Assembly: GCA_036558265.1 (NCBI GenBank)
Contig: DATBFY010000447.1
Coordinates: forward strand, 1-30,956
Origin: RYN-433 sp036558265
GTDB taxonomy: Bacteria > Planctomycetota > Phycisphaerae > Tepidisphaerales > Tepidisphaeraceae
Direction: 5' to 3'
DNA length: 30,956 nt
In this document: one piece after another, positions 14,686 through 22,444 of the stretch
Layout of the letters: each line of letters opens with the position of its first letter
How positions within the stretch are numbered: position 1 is the first letter of the stretch
Made by a program: the position numbers and the translations under genes
The notes under the pieces: model-generated
What the model saw: the letters and a program-made list of their open reading frames with translations, nothing else
Databases searched by the model: none
What the model was told of the DNA's origin: nothing

Positions 14686-16140
14686 TCACGTCTGCGGCGC
14701 ATTCCCCCCCTGCTGCGCCCGCAACTTGCGGATCCGCCCCTGCACGTCCTTGTAATTGAACTCCATCCGCACGATCTGGCTGTACAGCTTGGTCGCGACC
14801 TCGCTGTCGCCGCGATCCTCGTGGGCCCGGGCCGACCAATACCGCATCTCCTTCGCCGCGTCGTCCTGGTGGGCATATTCCTTGACCAGGTTGTCGAGCG
14901 TATCCACGGCCTCGTCGTAGAACTTCAACTCGTAAAACGCCCGCCCCTGCAGCATCCGCGCCCGCGTCTTGTACTTGGCATCGTTCTCGGCCGTCTGGAG
15001 CAACGGGATCGCTTCCTCGTACCGCCCGAGGAAGAACAACCGCTCGGCCGCGTGAAAGCGGAAGCTCAGGTCCGTCGGGTAATTCTCGGCCCACAGGTTG
15101 TACTCGCTCAGTTCGAATTCGTACTTTTCGCGCAGGAATTGCTCGTAATCAGCCTTGGCCTGCTCGTCGTTCCTGTGCGCCTGGTAATGCTCCTTCTGCG
15201 ACTGTTCCATTCTGCGCCACTGCCGCATCTGGATGTCGCCGAAGCGCTTGCGGAAGCGGAACTGCTTGGTCTTGTCGTACCACTCCTGGAGCAGCTCGAG
15301 CGCCCGACCCTCGTAATCCGGATGCTCCGTCTTTTCCAGCACGTCCACGAGCTTGAACAACTTGCCCGCTTCGGTCGGATCGGCGCGGTACTGCGCTTCG
15401 GCGTCGTTGATCAGACGCCCCATCACGCCCAGTTCCTGCACGCCCTTGTCCTGAGCCTGGAGTTGTTCCTGGGTGGCGAGGTCCTTGACGCTCGTGCGGA
15501 AGCTGCCCCCCTGGTCATATTTGCCTTCGACCTGCGTGTGCAGCGCGCCCAGGTTTTTCAGCTCGGTTTGCAGATCCATGTCATCCGGCTTCATCCGCTG
15601 CGCGAAGTGGCAGGCGTTGGTCGCCCGCTTCAAGAGCTCGGGCTTGAGGCGCGGCGGGGTCGCGTTGTCCATCGCCATGGACTTGTAGACGTCCTTGAGG
15701 ACGATGAACTTGTTGAACTCCGGCTTCTTCCCCTCGGCGTTCGCCTTCTGCAGGATCGGCCCCACCCACATCACCGTGTCGTAGAACCCCGCCTTGTGCG
15801 CGTTCTGCAGCATCGACTCCATGTAATCCGTATTACCCGGGTCGAACCCCAGGATCTTCTCCGCGTTGAGCATGTTGAGCTTGTCGTCCTTGTTGTTCGT
15901 GCTCAACTTGGTCTTTTCGAAGAAGCCCAACGCCTTGCCCCCGCTTGCCTTGCGTTTGAGGGAAATATCTCTCAGTTCCTGGTGGGCCTCGACGTTCTCC
16001 GGGTCGATGTTGAGGCCCTGGATGAACATCTCGATGGCGAACTCGTAATTGCCGGTTGCACCGACCGCGCGTGCCTTTTCAAAGAAGACATTGGCCTTCT
16101 TCTGCTCTTCTTCGGAAATCTCTCGATATTGCTCGGCCAC
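14686..16140 (-). CDS. Tetratricopeptide-repeat protein, unknown function
   Basis: The 484-residue product begins with GTG at 16140 preceded by AGGA. It has no signal peptide or membrane helix. Helical repeat pairs are visible at both ends: residues about 15-60 (NYEFAIEMFIQGLNIDPENVEAHQEL, cited as a TPR unit) and about 360-470 (FFLGRYEEAIPLLQTAEND, FYELKFYDEAVDTLDNLVKE, EDRGDSEVATKLYSQIV). The centre is long, highly charged and helical, with ERMEQSQKEHYQAHRN-like coiled-coil character around residues 290-330. TPR folds bind partner proteins; the partner is not known. The repeat phrase KPDDMDLQTELKNLGALHTQ suggests a conserved planctomycete family, but I cannot name it. It is transcribed alone, divergently from def, from the promoter at 16241-16270. 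Confidence 0.85.
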   Translation of the reverse strand: MAEQYREISEEEQKKANVFFEKARAVGATGNYEFAIEMFIQGLNIDPENVEAHQELRDISLKRKASGGKALGFFEKTKLSTNNKDDKLNMLNAEKILGFDPGNTDYMESMLQNAHKAGFYDTVMWVGPILQKANAEGKKPEFNKFIVLKDVYKSMAMDNATPPRLKPELLKRATNACHFAQRMKPDDMDLQTELKNLGALHTQVEGKYDQGGSFRTSVKDLATQEQLQAQDKGVQELGVMGRLINDAEAQYRADPTEAGKLFKLVDVLEKTEHPDYEGRALELLQEWYDKTKQFRFRKRFGDIQMRQWRRMEQSQKEHYQAHRNDEQAKADYEQFLREKYEFELSEYNLWAENYPTDLSFRFHAAERLFFLGRYEEAIPLLQTAENDAKYKTRARMLQGRAFYELKFYDEAVDTLDNLVKEYAHQDDAAKEMRYWSARAHEDRGDSEVATKLYSQIVRMEFNYKDVQGRIRKLRAQQGGNAPQT

Positions 16141-16178
16141 GGTTAATCCTGCTGCTCGAATGCCTGGGCTGCGCTGCC

Positions 16179-16207
16179 TTGCCAGACGGCGTAAACCGGT
16201 CTACTCT
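16179..16207 (+). promoter_or_regulatory. Weak candidate promoter for def-fmt-rsmB
   Basis: TTGCCA at 16179-16184 and TACTCT at 16202-16207 are spaced by 17 bases. The first hexamer matches five of six consensus positions, the second only three. It would give a leader of about 90 bases before def and would face, with overlap, the opposite-strand promoter at 16241-16270. Confidence 0.3.
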
Positions 16208-16240
16208 CGTTCACGTACCCTCTGCAGGGACAGGATCTTG

Positions 16241-16270
16241 AGTCTAGACGGCAGCCGTTGAACCTGTCAA
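16241..16270 (-). promoter_or_regulatory. Candidate promoter for the TPR gene
   Basis: On the minus strand a perfect TTGACA (16270-16265) and TAGACT (16246-16241) are separated by 18 bases. The predicted transcript starts near 16234 and has a leader of roughly 94 bases before the GTG at 16140. The divergent def gene starts 35 bases to the other side. Confidence 0.5.
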
Positions 16271-16304
16271 CCAATGGCTGCGGGCTTCAACTGTCATCGC
16301 CGCA

Positions 16305-16844
16305 ATGTCCAGCGATCTGCGAATCATTCGATATCCTGACCCGCGGTTGCGCAAGATGAGCCAACTGGTGATCGCCTTCGACGCGTCGCTCAAAGACTTG
16401 GCGGCACGCATGTTGGAGCTCATGAAGGAGGCGCGGGGCGTGGGCCTGGCGGCGCCGCAGGTCGGGCAGAACATCCGGCTTTTTGTCATGAATCCTGATG
16501 GCGAAGAGGGTCAGGAGCGGATCTACGTCAATCCCGTCCTCTCGGACGCGGAGGGGGAGGAAGAGGGCGAAGAGGGGTGCCTGAGTTTACCCAATATCAA
16601 CGCAAAGATATGGCGCAGCAAACATCTGAAAATGCAGGCCCAGGACCTCGAGGGCAACTTATTTGAAGAGACGGCCGACGGTTACATCGCCCGCATCTGG
16701 CAGCACGAGACCGACCACCTGAACGGAACGATGATCATCGACCGCATGGGTCCCGTGGCGAGACTGGCGGCCCGGCGCGTGCTCAAGGAACTGCAACAAA
16801 CGTGGGATGACGAGCACCCCGGTGAAGGAAAGAAGCGCAAGTGA
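16305..16844 (+). CDS. def: Peptide deformylase
   Basis: The 179-residue product removes the formyl group from the N-terminal methionine of new proteins. All three family motifs are present: GVGLAAPQVG (residues 45-54), EEGCLSLP (89-96, metal ligand Cys92) and HETDH (134-138, metal ligands His134 and His138, catalytic Glu135). HExxH is the usual form. A short acidic stretch DAEGEEEGEE comes just before motif 2. The C-terminus is Lys-rich. The stop codon overlaps the GTG start of fmt, so the formyl-adding and formyl-removing enzymes are translationally coupled, the classic def-fmt pairing. No other start is better placed. Confidence 0.97.
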   Translation: MSSDLRIIRYPDPRLRKMSQLVIAFDASLKDLAARMLELMKEARGVGLAAPQVGQNIRLFVMNPDGEEGQERIYVNPVLSDAEGEEEGEEGCLSLPNINAKIWRSKHLKMQAQDLEGNLFEETADGYIARIWQHETDHLNGTMIIDRMGPVARLAARRVLKELQQTWDDEHPGEGKKRK

Positions 16845-17800
16845 CCCCACTGCGCGTCATCTTTGCCGGTAGTGGCGAGTTCGGATTGCCGACGCTGCGG
16901 GCGGTGCTCGACGCGGGACATCAGCTCCTGCAGGTATACACGCAACCGGATCGACCGGCAGGGCGGGGCCGCAAGCTCACGCCCACGCCCATCGGGCAGT
17001 TCGCGATCGATCAGGGGCTGCCGCTGATCCGAACCCAGGACATCAATCGCGAATCGCTCCCCCCTGCCGATCTGCTGGTCGTGATCGCGTTCGGGCAGAA
17101 GATCGCGCCCGAGGTGGCCAGCCACGCGCGCCTGGGGAGCGTCAACCTGCACTCGTCGCGGCTGCCCCGTTGGCGCGGGGCGGCGCCGATTAACTGGGCG
17201 ATCCTGGGTGGAGACGCCCAGACGGGCAACTCGGTCATTCGACTCGCGGATCGCATGGACGCCGGCGCCGTGCTGGCAATGTCCCAATTGTCCATCGGCG
17301 AGCTGGAGACGGCGGGAGAGCTGCACGACCGCCTGGCGGTAGATGGGGCGTCACTGATGCTGCGCGTGATGCAGGAATTGGTGACTGGCACGGCAGTGGA
17401 GGCTTTGCAGGACGAATCGAAAGCGACCCGCGCACTGAAGCTCACGCGGGAAATGACGAAGATCGATTGGACCAAATCGGGAGACGAGATCGCGCGGCAC
17501 ATCCGGGGCATGTACCCGTGGCCCGGATGCCGGGTGCGACTGGTCGATCGCCACGGCGCGGAAGTGGACCGATTGACCTTGGTCCGGGCGCGGGCGGCGA
17601 GCCCGATGTGCGAAACCGCCGACGTGGCGGCCCGTGCGGCGGAGTGGGGCGCAATCGGTTCGGACTTGCACGTTTGCGCCACTGCGGGTGCGATAGAGAT
17701 CATTGACGTGCAACCCGAGGGAAAGCGCCCCATGTCGCTCGACGCATATCAGAACGGGCATCGGTGGGAAGTGGGGATGCGGCTGGAGTCGATCGCATGA
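16841..17800 (+). CDS. fmt: Methionyl-tRNA formyltransferase
   Basis: The 319-residue product (Escherichia coli Fmt has 315) formylates the amino group of Met-tRNA of the initiator type using 10-formyltetrahydrofolate. The start is GTG, which shares bases with the def stop (GTGA). The N-terminal formyltransferase domain has FAGSGEFGLPTLRAVL, VYTQPDRPAGRG and the catalytic block VNLHSSRLPRWRGAAPINWA, with Asn102 and His104, then RLADRMDAGAVL carrying the conserved Asp140. The loop RPAGRGRKL is the tRNA-acceptor contact region. The C-terminal domain has IRGMYPWPGCRVRL (PWPG-type motif) and is slightly divergent at the end. The stop overlaps the rsmB start. Confidence 0.97.
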   Translation: MTPLRVIFAGSGEFGLPTLRAVLDAGHQLLQVYTQPDRPAGRGRKLTPTPIGQFAIDQGLPLIRTQDINRESLPPADLLVVIAFGQKIAPEVASHARLGSVNLHSSRLPRWRGAAPINWAILGGDAQTGNSVIRLADRMDAGAVLAMSQLSIGELETAGELHDRLAVDGASLMLRVMQELVTGTAVEALQDESKATRALKLTREMTKIDWTKSGDEIARHIRGMYPWPGCRVRLVDRHGAEVDRLTLVRARAASPMCETADVAARAAEWGAIGSDLHVCATAGAIEIIDVQPEGKRPMSLDAYQNGHRWEVGMRLESIA

Positions 17801-19077
17801 AGCCGCGGGATTTCGCGCTGCGGGAGCTCGATGGCAGACGACTGCCGGGTTGGCGCGCTGGCACGATTACGAAGGGCGCCTCCCACCCCCCTGCCGATCC
17901 GCGGGACCTGGCACTGGCGGAGCACATCGTCGTCGGTGTGACCAAGAACCTTCTCCTGCTTCAACACCTGATCCAGCATTATTCAGGTCGAAGCCTCAAG
18001 AGCATCGATCCGGCCGTTCAGAAGATCCTGGCGATCGCCCTTTATCAGCTTCGGTTTCTCGACCGGATCCCGGCATCGGCGGCGGTGGATGAGGCGGTGG
18101 AACAGACCAGGCGATTCGGCCAAAGACGAGCCTCGGGGTTCGTGAACGCCGTGCTGCGCAAGGCGACGCGCGAGTCGCTGCCCGAACTGCCGTCGCACGA
18201 CTCGCCGGCGGAGTACGCGCGGATCGTGCTTTCCCATCCACCGGAGTTGTTTGGAAAGCTGGAAGATCTGCTGGGCGCCGAGGACGCGCTGCATTTCTGC
18301 GCGCACGACCAGATCGAGCCGCCGACGATCGTGCGACTGGCGCACGGGCGTGATGCATCCGAGCTGGGCGGCGACGGAATCACGGTCGTTGCGCACGAGC
18401 GACCGGGGATGTACGTCGTCAAAGGCGCGAAGCGTTCACACCTTGCGGATTGGGCCGGTCGGCGCGTCGCTCAGGTGCAGGATCCGACGGCTGGGGCCGT
18501 CGTCGCACACCTGGACGTCAAGCCGGGCGACGTCGTCCTCGACCGCTGCTGCGGGTTGGGGACCAAGACAATTCAACTGCACGAGGCCGTGGGTCCCGAC
18601 GGTCGCGTGATCGCGGTGGATCCGGCGTCCGCACGCTGCGAGGGCTTGCGACGACTGCTCGAGCAGCGCGCCATCAAGAACGTGAGCGTCTACTGCGCGG
18701 CGTGGATGAACGACCTTCCGCCGGATGCGCCCCGGGAATTTGACCGCGTGCTGATCGACGCGCCCTGCAGCAACAGCGGGGTGCTGGCGCGCCGGCCCGA
18801 GGCGCGTTATGCGCAGACGAGTCAATCCTTGCGATCGTTGATGAACCTCCAGGATCAGATCCTGTGCGATTCCGCGCCGTCGGTGAAACCCGGTGGCATG
18901 CTGGTGTACAGCACGTGCAGCGTCTGGCCGGAGGAGAACGGCGCGCGCGTTGACGTCTTCGTGCAGCAACATTCTGACTTTGAGCCTTTAGAAGAGCGGA
19001 ACACGCTTCCGAGCTTCGATTCCGATCCGGCGCGCTACCGGGACGGCGGCTACTGGGCGGCGCTGCGCCGAAAATGA
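17797..19077 (+). CDS. rsmB: 16S rRNA (cytosine967-C5)-methyltransferase RsmB
   Basis: The 426-residue product starts at the ATG that overlaps the fmt stop (ATGA). Its N-terminal NusB-like helical domain is seen around residues 5-140 (ALRELD, DPAVQKILAIALYQLRFLDRIPASAAVDEAVEQ, GFVNAVLRK). The Rossmann methyltransferase domain follows with DAPCSNSGVLARRPEARY, in which Cys324 is the product-release/nucleophile partner, and VYSTCSVWPEENG with Cys374; Escherichia coli numbers are 325 and 375. RsmB makes m5C967 in 16S rRNA. Motif I here is DRCCGLGTKT, whereas the family usually has an APGGKT-type sequence, so SAM contacts may differ. It is the third gene of the coupled def-fmt-rsmB operon. Confidence 0.95.
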   Translation: MKPRDFALRELDGRRLPGWRAGTITKGASHPPADPRDLALAEHIVVGVTKNLLLLQHLIQHYSGRSLKSIDPAVQKILAIALYQLRFLDRIPASAAVDEAVEQTRRFGQRRASGFVNAVLRKATRESLPELPSHDSPAEYARIVLSHPPELFGKLEDLLGAEDALHFCAHDQIEPPTIVRLAHGRDASELGGDGITVVAHERPGMYVVKGAKRSHLADWAGRRVAQVQDPTAGAVVAHLDVKPGDVVLDRCCGLGTKTIQLHEAVGPDGRVIAVDPASARCEGLRRLLEQRAIKNVSVYCAAWMNDLPPDAPREFDRVLIDAPCSNSGVLARRPEARYAQTSQSLRSLMNLQDQILCDSAPSVKPGGMLVYSTCSVWPEENGARVDVFVQQHSDFEPLEERNTLPSFDSDPARYRDGGYWAALRRK

Positions 19078-19093
19078 ATTCGCCGGCCCGGGC

Positions 19094-19324
19094 ATGCCGA
19101 TGGGAGAGGAGATGGAATGGGTGTGGATCACGGGCGCGGCGTTCAGTGCATGGGCGCTGCTGCGCGTGATCGGCGCCGAACGCCAGCGCCGCCTGCACGA
19201 GGTCGTGCTCCGAGTTGAGGCGGAACGGGAATTCGCCTCGTCACCGCGACCGCCAGCGCGTGCAAAACCTGCCATTTCGACTCCGAAACCTCCCGCCCCT
19301 GTGGGTTCCAAAGCCGCACGTTGA
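19094..19324 (+). CDS. Small single-span membrane protein, unknown function
   Basis: Up to 76 residues: a short acidic start, a hydrophobic helix around residues 9-25 (VWITGAAFSAWALLRVI), a basic amphipathic stretch (RQRRLHEVVLRVEAEREF) and a Pro/Ala/Lys-rich end. The start is uncertain: the first ATG is at 19094, another at 19100, and a third at 19112 lies directly behind GGGAGAGGAG, too near for it to be the ribosome site of that codon. It begins 17 bases after rsmB in the same direction, so it probably rides on that operon. Its stop codon lies in the -35 box of the next promoter. I recognise no family; the short length leaves some doubt that it is a true gene. Confidence 0.55.
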   Translation: MPMGEEMEWVWITGAAFSAWALLRVIGAERQRRLHEVVLRVEAEREFASSPRPPARAKPAISTPKPPAPVGSKAAR

Positions 19325-19350
19325 CAGGGATTAAAACAGGCTGCTAAGCT
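19321..19350 (+). promoter_or_regulatory. Candidate promoter before the coiled-coil membrane gene
   Basis: A perfect TTGACA (19321-19326) overlaps the TGA of the preceding small gene, with TAAGCT (19345-19350) 18 bases on. The -10 hexamer is weak. The leader to the preferred GTG at 19435 would be about 78 bases. Confidence 0.4.
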
Positions 19351-19434
19351 CAACCAGAAGGGCCAGTAATCGGACCGCGCCCACGGTACGCGTGCCCAGG
19401 TCCCCCCGCCGGCCCCCAACGCGTGAGGTGCACC

Positions 19435-20433
19435 GTGGAAAAACGTAACGCGGCGTCGGTCAACTGGATGTATGCCGTCGTGCTCGTCGTGGCACTGGCG
19501 GTCTTCGGGGTGGGAATCTTCCTGGCGGTCCAGGAATCCGGCAGACGGGACTGGACGATGCTTGCGGCCGGATGCGTCGGGCTCGTGCTCGTTCTGACGA
19601 CCTGGCCGCTGGCGATCGCGATGACCTCGTCTCGCGAGGCGGCGATGAAGCGAAGCGAGGAGGTCACCCAGGAACTGAGCGACCGCCTGCAGGGGATGAG
19701 CGTGATCCTCAACGAGGTGAACGAGACGCTGCTGCTCAGCGACCGCGCCAAGGCCGTGGCGTATCGCGAGAAGGATCGCGACGCGCTGCGGCGTGCGATC
19801 CGCGAAGACCTGGCGAAGCGCGACTGGGAGGCGGCCCTGGTGCTCGCCGACGACATGGAGCGCGTGTTCGGCTACCGCCAGGAGGCGATGAAGTTCCGCG
19901 AGGAGATCCACCGTGCGCAGGAGGACATCGTGCGGCGGCACGTGAACGAGGGGATCGCGGTCATCGATCGCCACTGCCGCGCCGAAGCGTGGAGCGACGC
20001 GCTGCGCGAGGCCGAGCGGATGATCAACGCGTTCCGCGGGGACCCGCAGGTGGCGAACCTGCCCCAGGAGATCGAGAACCGCCGGCAATCGCACAAGAAC
20101 CAGTTGATCGCCAGCTTCCAGGACGCGCTCACGCGCAAGGATAACGACGGGGCGATCGAGATCCTCAAGAAGCTGGACCTGTACCTGACGCGCGCCGAGG
20201 CCGACCAGATGCAGGACACGGTGCGCAACCTCTTCAAGGAGAAGATCAACGACCTGCGGACGCGGTTCGCCCTGGCGGTGCAGGATCACAAGTGGACCGA
20301 GGCGGTGCGCGTCGGCGAGGAGATCGTGCGAGACTTCCCCAACAGCGGCATCGCCCGCGAGGTGCGGGACAAGCTGGACACGCTGCGGTCCCGCGCCGGC
20401 GAGCCGCAGGCGGCGGCGGCTGCGGCAGTGTGA
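19435..20433 (+). CDS. Membrane protein with two helices and a long coiled-coil/TPR-like cytoplasmic domain
   Basis: A GTG at 19435 with the ribosome-site-like GAGGTG seven or so bases upstream is preferred; an in-frame GTG at 19423 would add four residues. The 332-residue product has two hydrophobic helices near residues 12-32 and 40-60, with a short loop between. Then comes a charged, nearly all-helical region: a coiled coil at about 65-115, then repeated 'DWEAALVLADDMERVFG', 'AWSDALREAERMINAF', 'DNDGAIEILKKLDLYL' and 'KWTEAVRVGEEIVRDFPNS' units, each of about 35-50 residues, that look like degenerate TPR repeats. The tail is Ala-rich. I recognise no named family. It is likely an inner-membrane scaffold facing the cytoplasm. 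The neighbouring FAD reductase gives no clear clue. Confidence 0.8.
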   Translation: MEKRNAASVNWMYAVVLVVALAVFGVGIFLAVQESGRRDWTMLAAGCVGLVLVLTTWPLAIAMTSSREAAMKRSEEVTQELSDRLQGMSVILNEVNETLLLSDRAKAVAYREKDRDALRRAIREDLAKRDWEAALVLADDMERVFGYRQEAMKFREEIHRAQEDIVRRHVNEGIAVIDRHCRAEAWSDALREAERMINAFRGDPQVANLPQEIENRRQSHKNQLIASFQDALTRKDNDGAIEILKKLDLYLTRAEADQMQDTVRNLFKEKINDLRTRFALAVQDHKWTEAVRVGEEIVRDFPNSGIAREVRDKLDTLRSRAGEPQAAAAAAV

Positions 20434-20518
20434 CGCGTTCATCCGTTCCTTGGAACCGCCTTGACGAACCCGCCGGCAGTTAGCGGCCGCGCACCGAAGG
20501 TGCACGTGTCTCTGGGTC

Positions 20519-21610
20519 ATGTTCGATGTCACCATCATCGGCGCTGGGCCGGCGGGGAGCGTCGCGGCGTGCATGCTGGCGCGGGCGGGTTGCGACGTGA
20601 CTCTGGTCGAGCAGGCCCGTTTTCCCCGCGACAAGGTTTGCGGTGAATCACTGAGCGCGCTGGGGGTTGCCGTCCTGACGCGGATCGGCTTGGCCCAGCC
20701 GGTGCGCGCCGTCGGACCGGCGATCCTCGTTCGGACGGCGCTTCATTCGGCGGACGGGCGCTCGCTGACGCTTCGCCTGCCGCATCCGATGTGGGGGGTG
20801 TCGCGTCGGGCGATGGACGCCGTCTTACTCGAGGCCGCGCGCCAGGCGGGCGCCTGCGTGCGGCAGCCGGCGCGCTGCGAGGGACTCAACGGCGCCCTGC
20901 TCGTGCGGGACCTGGCGAGCAATCGCGTGGAAACCTTCCGCCCCACGTGGGTGATCGTCGCCGACGGCAAAGGCGCGCTTCTGCCCGACCGGCCACCGCC
21001 CACCAGCGATTTTGGCGTCAAGGCACACTTTGCAGACGTAGTCGGCCCGCGCGACACGGTGGAGCTGTTCGGCGTGCGCGGACATTACGTGGGCCTGGCG
21101 CCGATCGAGCGGGGCTTGTCGAACGTCGCGTTCAGCGTGCCGGCGGCGCGCTTGGAACAATCTCGCGGCGATCTGGACGCGCTCTGGGAGCAGGTTTGCT
21201 CGGAGAATCCGACGCTGGCGGCGCGCTTCGCCGGGGCGCGGCGCGCGGGAGAGTGGCTGGCCTCCCCCCTGCCGCGGCACGGCGTTGCCCGGCGATGGCC
21301 AAGGGGCGTCATCCCGCTGGGAAACTCCGCCGCCGCCCTGGAGCCGATCGGTGGTGAGGGGATGGGCCTGGCGATGCGCAGCGCCGAACTGGCCGCCGCG
21401 GCGCTGATCGAGACGGCGCGCCGGGGCGGTTGCCTCCCGGTTCGGCGCTTGCGCGCCGAATTCGATCGTTTGTGGCGGATGCGGCGCCTGGGATGCCGGG
21501 CGTTGGCGCGGCTCTTGAGCGCGCCGGGCATGGCGGGGGACGCCATTGACTGGGGTCGGGTCAGTGAATCACTTACGCGGGCAGTGATGCGGCTTTTGGG
21601 AAAGGGTTGA
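20519..21610 (+). CDS. FAD-dependent oxidoreductase, geranylgeranyl reductase-like
   Basis: The 363-residue product has the N-terminal FAD-binding motif VTIIGAGPAGSVAACMLARAG at residues 4-24, an acidic residue ending strand 2 (VEQ), and RFPRDKVCGESLSALG, the segment typical of the geranylgeranyl reductase/tryptophan halogenase-like flavoenzyme group (CGE/CGG motif). Further on VIVADGK and LGNSAAALEPIGGEGMGLAMRSAELAA form the second FAD contact (GD-like motif altered to GN). The middle is the substrate domain with ELFGVRGHYVGLAPIERGLSNVAF. The group hydrogenates or oxidises isoprenoid and other lipid-like substrates; the actual substrate here is unknown. The start is ATG at 20519 with GGGTC upstream, not a strong ribosome site. 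A small hairpin, GCACC-GAA-GGTGC, lies at 20491-20503. Confidence 0.85.
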   Translation: MFDVTIIGAGPAGSVAACMLARAGCDVTLVEQARFPRDKVCGESLSALGVAVLTRIGLAQPVRAVGPAILVRTALHSADGRSLTLRLPHPMWGVSRRAMDAVLLEAARQAGACVRQPARCEGLNGALLVRDLASNRVETFRPTWVIVADGKGALLPDRPPPTSDFGVKAHFADVVGPRDTVELFGVRGHYVGLAPIERGLSNVAFSVPAARLEQSRGDLDALWEQVCSENPTLAARFAGARRAGEWLASPLPRHGVARRWPRGVIPLGNSAAALEPIGGEGMGLAMRSAELAAAALIETARRGGCLPVRRLRAEFDRLWRMRRLGCRALARLLSAPGMAGDAIDWGRVSESLTRAVMRLLGKG

Positions 21611-21682
21611 GGCCGCGCGGAATTCTTGAGAACGATCGGCGTCGTCCTGCGTCAATCTTGTAGTCGAGCGGAGGATTGACCC

Positions 21683-22426
21683 ATGGTAGTCCGAAGACGG
21701 ATGCTCGTGCTGGGAAGCTTGATCGGTTTGGCGATCGGCGCTGCCAGGATTGCCGATCCGGCCGTGGCTGAGGCGCGACGGCCATTGCACGCCTATCGAC
21801 TGGCCGCCGGAGAGGCCCTGGCGCGGTTGGGACCGGTGGAGGCGGACCTGATAACGCCCCCGCAGGGACAGGACGGTCGCGCGTGGGGCCCCGAGCAGTT
21901 GATCGGGGAGCCAAACGTGCCGCGAGCCGCCGACGACGGTCGCGCCTGGGCGTCGCTGACCCCCGACGCTCAGGATGAGTGGCTCGAGCTGGGATTCGGC
22001 CCGGCGCCCGTGGAGGCGTCGCAGATCCTCATCTACGAAAGCTATAACCCGGGCGCGGTGTCGGAGGTGACCGTCACCGACGACAAGGGGATGCAATATC
22101 GCGTGTTCAAGGGAAAGGATCCGTCGCTCGGGTCGGAGATGGGGGTGCTGATGCTGACGCTCGCCAAGCCGATCAAGGTTGCGATGGTGCGGGTGGAGAT
22201 CGCCTCCACGCAGGTCCCCGGTTGGAACGAGATCGATGCGGTCGGGCTCGTGGACGCCGGGACCGGGAATATCGCATGGGCCGAATCGGCACAGGCGAGC
22301 AGCATTTACGCCGAGCCGAGGGCGGCGGCGGCGGCGGTCGATCCGGAACTGGAGCGCCTGCGGCGCGAGAACGAGGCGTTGCGGCAGGCGCTGGAAGCCC
22401 AGTTGCGAAGCCACGAGGTCATTTGA
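21683..22426 (+). CDS. Secreted protein with galactose-binding-like beta-sandwich, unknown function
   Basis: The ATG at 21683 has GGAGG nine bases upstream. The 247-residue product starts with Arg-rich residues and the helix MLVLGSLIGLAIGAARI, then PAVAEA, a plausible signal peptide with cleavage near residue 30. Residues about 55-190 contain WGPEQLIGEPNVPRA, then LELGFGPAPVEASQILIYES, YNPGAVSEVTVTD and VRVEIASTQVPGWNEIDAVGL. Such segments are typical of discoidin (F5/8 C-like) or galactose-binding folds, where W-EIDAV is the usual closing strand. A C-terminal coiled-coil tail (ELERLRRENEALRQALEAQL) follows. Such proteins bind carbohydrate or membrane surfaces; no catalytic motif is seen. Its end is only 18 bases from the end of mfd on the other strand. 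Confidence 0.75.
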   Translation: MVVRRRMLVLGSLIGLAIGAARIADPAVAEARRPLHAYRLAAGEALARLGPVEADLITPPQGQDGRAWGPEQLIGEPNVPRAADDGRAWASLTPDAQDEWLELGFGPAPVEASQILIYESYNPGAVSEVTVTDDKGMQYRVFKGKDPSLGSEMGVLMLTLAKPIKVAMVRVEIASTQVPGWNEIDAVGLVDAGTGNIAWAESAQASSIYAEPRAAAAAVDPELERLRRENEALRQALEAQLRSHEVI

Positions 22427-22444
22427 CCATCGCACGCGCGCACT

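Noticed and set aside
22427..22444. Terminator between the secreted protein gene and mfd
   Set aside because: The gap is only 18 bases and holds no inverted repeat; any terminator must lie within the coding ends.
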